37,483 nt of DNA, taken from contig NWUY0300007706.1 in the NCBI GenBank assembly GCA_004151065.3, positions 48,295 through 85,777 on the forward strand. The letters run 5' to 3'. The notes under the pieces are model-generated. The model was given only the letters and a program-made list of their open reading frames with translations, ran no database searches and was not told where the DNA came from. This document shows, in pieces, positions 34,140-37,483 of the stretch. The DNA is from Larix sibirica. Taxonomy: Eukaryota > Streptophyta > Pinopsida > Pinales > Pinaceae. Both the position numbers and the translations under genes were made by a program. Each line of letters opens with the position of its first letter. The first letter of the stretch is position 1.

Positions 34140-35204
34140 TAGATTGAAAATCTCACAATCTTGAGAGTGATTGAGGACCTTCATGTACAACCCCTCTCCA
34201 CCAAACACTGAATGCAATGAACGAGAGATCCCGATCAACTAGAAACCTCAAACTAGAACCAATAGTAAGGATAGAGCAAAGTGCATGCAAATTCCACTTG
34301 AAATACGTGAATTTGTTGAAATCTTCCAAACAATAATTCCACCAGTATGATTGGACTTCATTATGTTGAACGTAAAGACTCTTTCACCTCGAAGGGATAT
34401 GAAGTGTGGAAGTTGTACTAGAGGACAAATTACGTTTGCCACTCGTCCAATGGATTATAGTGCATGTTATTTGACTACGTTGAATGCTACTTATTCATGC
34501 AATAAATGATCTAGGGTGCACCCCCCATTTATGCTTAATAAATCCATGTTCAATTGCACTCCCTCATTTGCCTTCGCATTCGTTATAAGCACATGAAAAA
34601 AATCAATATGCTTGATGTTTTTTGCAACCCCAAGAGTTCCTTGAATTAATATGGAAATACAAGAATGTTGAGATATTGGAGAAATATGAGAGTTGTGTCT
34701 TTAATTACTATGATTTTCTTGATTCCTCTTGTTTTGGAGATAGATAATCCCTAAATCAAATCCCGTGTTTCTATTTGAATGTTGGTGGATTCACCAAACT
34801 CCCATGCATAACTTATTTCAATTTTTCCACTGAAGTTGATGACAACCCCCCGCACTTGCCATCCCTGTAATTTGAAACTTAAATTAAAGAAGAATTTAAA
34901 CTCTTAAACATGTTGATTTTCATGCAAACCTATAACAAGCATATGAAAAATGTTTTACATAATCTCTACTTAAAACAAGGAGTAGCAACTCCATTTCATG
35001 TGGTTCACATAACACTCTACTCACCAATAATTTAAAACCACTTTTTTAGAAATTAACATCTTATTAATTTTTTTCCTCAAACCACCACCAAGAAGAACTT
35101 TTACTAATTTTCATTTTATATATGATCATTTTTATCATACTTGTATATATTTAATAAAAAAATATGTTATATAAAAAATAAAAAAAGTTTGTTTTTTCAA
35201 GCAA
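34140..35204. other. Non-coding flank of the gypsy element
   Basis: No gene, LTR or domain is recognised on either strand. Short frames (for example 34248-34442 on the minus strand) carry no motif. The part from about 35040 onward is a long A/T-rich tract with TATATA and poly(A) stretches. Confidence 0.45.
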
Positions 35205-35442
35205 AAAAAATCGTTCCTTAATATTAAAATCAAAGTGAACAAATGTTCAATACATAATGATAAAACAAACCTAGAAGCATCAAAATCAAACCCCATTCAA
35301 GCCCAACCATACATACTAAATCTAACAAAAAATAACATTGCAAAAAAACTGAATACAATGCCAAAAGGCATGAGAGAATCCCAACTAAAATATTCGATTC
35401 CAGCTAGAATACAAAAAGTAAAAGTGCTCAAAGAGCAAGGAT
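35205..35442 (-). other. LINE 3' untranslated region
   Basis: On the minus strand this follows the RNase H stop at 35445-35443 and reads as T-rich untranslated sequence (TGCCTTTTGGCATTGTATTC and others) ending in T/A runs near 35205. Its end is set only approximately. Confidence 0.5.
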
Positions 35443-36158
35443 CTACACATAGTTAGGAAGGACCAACTCATTCTCAATGAATTCCTCAAAAAATAAGAAA
35501 CCTCCTTGGAGGCCTAAGACTCTCTTAGATCGCTCATCCGCCACAATATTGTATTCCCTGTACACATAGACGATATCAACCTGCAAGAAAGCATATAGAA
35601 ACTGGGTGGATCGAGAGCACCACTAATTGAGTTGAAGTACTTGAAGGGCTGATCTTGAATTATCCCAATTGACAATCACCAAAGAATCACCATAAATATG
35701 CAAGGAGGGAATGCCAATACTAGAAGTGACGTAAACCAAACCCCATAAAGCTAGGAGTTCAACTCTCGTATTTGAGCCAATGCCACAATTTAACCAAAGC
35801 TTAAAGTGATGTATCTCGTTCAGTACCACATACATACTAGCTCCACTATCATTAGAATGGGCAGCCCCATCGAAATGACCAACAACCAACACAATCTTAA
35901 GAGGTAGACAAATTTGCTGTGGGTTCTTTAGCAATACCTCTGAGGCATAATCTTTATACAACCCTAAGGCTTTGATGCTACTTGACAGTACATAGGAAGT
36001 CTTCCTTTCAAAGATGGACAAATTCCTTGATTTCTAGATTTCCCAGCAAATGTAGATAGGCAAAAATCTGTGATGTTTTTCGGATTTGATCCAAAGCTCA
36101 AGGCTGTCAACAAAATAAGAAGAACTTGAGCTACTAATGCAATGAAGATTCCCCAATA
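35443..36158 (-). pseudogene. LINE ORF2 C-terminus with well-kept RNase H
   Basis: Minus-strand reading: NLSIFERKTSYVLSSSIKAL, GHFDGAAHSNDSGASMYVVL (about 35880-35820), GIGSNTRVELLALWGLVYVT (about 35780-35725), SLHIYGDSLVIVNW (about 35705-35660), then a single stop at about 35622, then WCSRSTQFLYAFLQVDIVYV and YREYNIVADERSK, ending NYV at TAG 35445-35443. All four RNase H acidic residues (Asp, Glu, Asp, Asp) are present. Only one stop breaks about 230 codons, so this copy is younger or better preserved than the others. The homology starts next to the poly(A) tail of an inserted retroposon at 36159. Confidence 0.85.
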
Positions 36159-36167
36159 TTTTTTTTT
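36159..36167 (-). other. Poly(A) tail of a minus-strand retroposed unit
   Basis: Nine T on the plus strand are nine A on the minus strand, directly preceded by GTTACTGTT and followed by TATTGGGGAATC of the LINE. This marks the 3' end of a reverse-transcribed insertion. A target duplication starting TATTGGGGAATC should lie at the insertion's other end; it is not present up to 37483. Confidence 0.55.
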
Positions 36168-36497
36168 AACAGTAACGGCTTAGAAGCTTTTCATTAAAAG
36201 TGGAAAACAAAGATTACATAGTTGGAGAAGGGTGATTGTTCCCAAAGAAAAACAGTGTCTGTCACCCCTTGTTCATCCTTCTTGAGTTTATAGCACTTCT
36301 TAAACTTGCCTAATATATGGAAGCTGTAGCTTCTTACATATTGCTTCAACAAGAAAATACAAAAACAAAACATTACATATAATTTATACTAAGATTGATA
36401 AGCATTCTGGATGCAGATCCAGTTTCCAACAAATAGGGGCCTAAAAAAAGACAGTCGACATAACTAACTGCAAACACTTAGACCAAGACCAAACAAC
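36168..36497 (-). other. 3' untranslated region of the 255-codon ORF
   Basis: About 330 bp between the stop at 36498 and the poly(A) tail. The last part (TGTAATCTTTGTTTTCCAC, TTAATGAAAAGCTTC) resembles the tails of plant LINE transcripts as I know them, so the unit may be a host or element mRNA fused to a LINE tail. This is inference. Confidence 0.4.
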
Positions 36498-37265
36498 TTA
36501 TGGGCTGAGATCCTCGAAATTATCCACGCTGCACTCCTTGGCTGAGTTGAGTCCGAAGAACATGCCTGAATTCATCATTGCGATGTCGAACTTCTCCATA
36601 TTCTTTCCAAGATTCCCAATGCTGTTGCTAGAGGCTTCCAAGTGGGGCTTCATGAGGGGATTCGGCGGCATTGCTGCTGTGAGGGCATTGACCCTGTCCT
36701 CAAGGTTTCTATTATGAGTCTTTACTTCTAAATGCGTTGGTTCTGCGAGAGTGTAGAGCCTGGTGAGGGCTCTTTTTATCTCCATGTTTTCATTGCGTGA
36801 GAGTCTAACTTGATGCTCCAAGTCAGCAACACGAATTTGGAGACCTATATTAGAAGTGGAACCGCGGTGCTGCCCTAAATCCTGGACCTTCTCATCCCGC
36901 AGAACCTCCGACTCATCTTCGTCCCTAAAATCGCTACCACCTGGGTGCTGCTCACAAGTAACCTGTATCCTTTCATTCAGAGGATGTACCCAGCTACGGG
37001 CCCGTTTGGAGCAACTGCCATGATGGTGACAAAGAGGGCAAGACGACCCAGAGACCATCACAATGTGTTCCATCTCAGACTGCGGACCTTCCCTCCCAAA
37101 ATGCAGATTAACCCTGAGGAGGCAACCGACCTTGCTTCTTCTCGAATTCTCTAGATCAGAATGTCTGAAGATGACAATTAGAATGAGGGGGGCAACGCCA
37201 TTTCTCGGGCTCTTGAAGGAGTCGTGCTGCCCACTCCTCCCCTTAGCATCACGCGTGCTGCCCAT
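36498..37265 (-). CDS. Uninterrupted 255-codon ORF, unrecognised, coiled coil near C-terminus
   Basis: ATG at 37265 follows an in-frame TAA 27 nt upstream, so the ORF is closed at both ends. It starts MGSTRDAKGRSGQHDSFKSP, is basic and Ser-rich at first, has a CPLCHHHGSC cluster (about residues 76-85) that could bind zinc, an acidic stretch (FRDEDESEVLRDEK), a likely coiled coil (residues ~145-200, RVADLEHQVRLSRNENMEIK and NRNLEDRVNALTA) and a tail ending NFEDLSP. I know no family with this layout. It is richer in G+C than its surroundings and free of stops, unlike every other frame in the window. A poly(A) run follows the untranslated region, so it may be a retrocopy of a host or element mRNA. 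A young pseudogene or chance frame is not excluded. Confidence 0.5.
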   Translation of the reverse strand: MGSTRDAKGRSGQHDSFKSPRNGVAPLILIVIFRHSDLENSRRSKVGCLLRVNLHFGREGPQSEMEHIVMVSGSSCPLCHHHGSCSKRARSWVHPLNERIQVTCEQHPGGSDFRDEDESEVLRDEKVQDLGQHRGSTSNIGLQIRVADLEHQVRLSRNENMEIKRALTRLYTLAEPTHLEVKTHNRNLEDRVNALTAAMPPNPLMKPHLEASSNSIGNLGKNMEKFDIAMMNSGMFFGLNSAKECSVDNFEDLSP

Positions 37266-37483
37266 CTGGCAGGGCGTGAATCGAGGCTCTTAAATGGAAT
37301 TGAATTACTTAGGTGGGCATGAACAACCACGAACCTGGATAAATGTGGATAGTTTTATAAAATGAAGGTTTTATCCATCAAATGAATAAGGGAGCTAATG
37401 AATCCAAGTATCGTTCCTTAGCTTGTTATCACATTCCAATGTTCCGTGACTTAGGCCAACGCCTTTGTTAGCCAACCCATCTG
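37266..37483. other. Upstream flank of the 255-codon ORF
   Basis: No coding frame continues through it in the ORF's direction because of the in-frame TAA just upstream of the ATG. It may be the 5' untranslated region. No TATA box or target duplication is clear before the window ends. Confidence 0.35.

Noticed and set aside
34248-34442. 64-codon minus-strand frame after the 3' LTR
   Set aside because: Short, hydrophobic at one end, without a motif or neighbouring support.

Overview
This window reads as intergenic DNA from a very large plant genome, most likely a gymnosperm (conifer-like). Almost everything recognisable is a decayed retroelement: plant L1-type LINEs whose ORF1 carries a DUF4283-like domain and whose ORF2 ends in a zf-RVT finger plus RNase H, and Ty3/gypsy LTR elements primed by initiator-Met tRNA. 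The copies are full of stops, many explainable as C-to-T or G-to-A changes, which suits old, methylated repeats. The species call is inference. I see no rRNA, tRNA, CRISPR array or clearly live multi-exon host gene.

Layout. 1-2040: non-coding, with four diverged ~100-bp tandem units and a cluster of short ACTCCCGAC-type motifs. 2067-5646: one long decayed reading frame (about 1,190 codons, one frameshift) built as globular domain, Ser/Thr/Pro-rich linker and coiled coil, followed at once by a polypurine tract. 6440-9050: a minus-strand Ty3/gypsy remnant (gag, protease, primer binding site, one 855-bp LTR) inserted in the ORF2 of a minus-strand LINE whose ORF1 lies at 9307-10587. 11292-12245: 3' end of another minus-strand LINE. 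12246-15182: unassigned. 15183-15860: a 39-bp tandem repeat split by a 542-bp hAT-like element with 8-bp target duplications.

16200-20228: a plus-strand LINE ORF2 with a partial tandem duplication. 20491-34139: a 13.6-kb Ty3/gypsy element with recognisable paired LTRs, gag with four CCHC-type knuckles, protease, RT-RNase H, integrase, and a ~1,090-codon accessory ORF between pol and the 3' LTR. Its gag region is split by a 1,550-bp inverted solo LTR. 35205-36158: a minus-strand LINE 3' end with a well-kept RNase H. 36159-37265: a minus-strand poly(A)-tailed unit carrying an uninterrupted 255-codon ORF, the only candidate intact gene.

The most interesting pattern is that the first long pseudogene (2067-5646) and the accessory ORF of the gypsy element (30428-33718) share an architecture and a short KIFN-x-A motif. 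They look like two branches of one family of 3' accessory retroelement proteins. The 255-codon ORF, apparently retroposed and better preserved than anything around it, is the other item worth following up.
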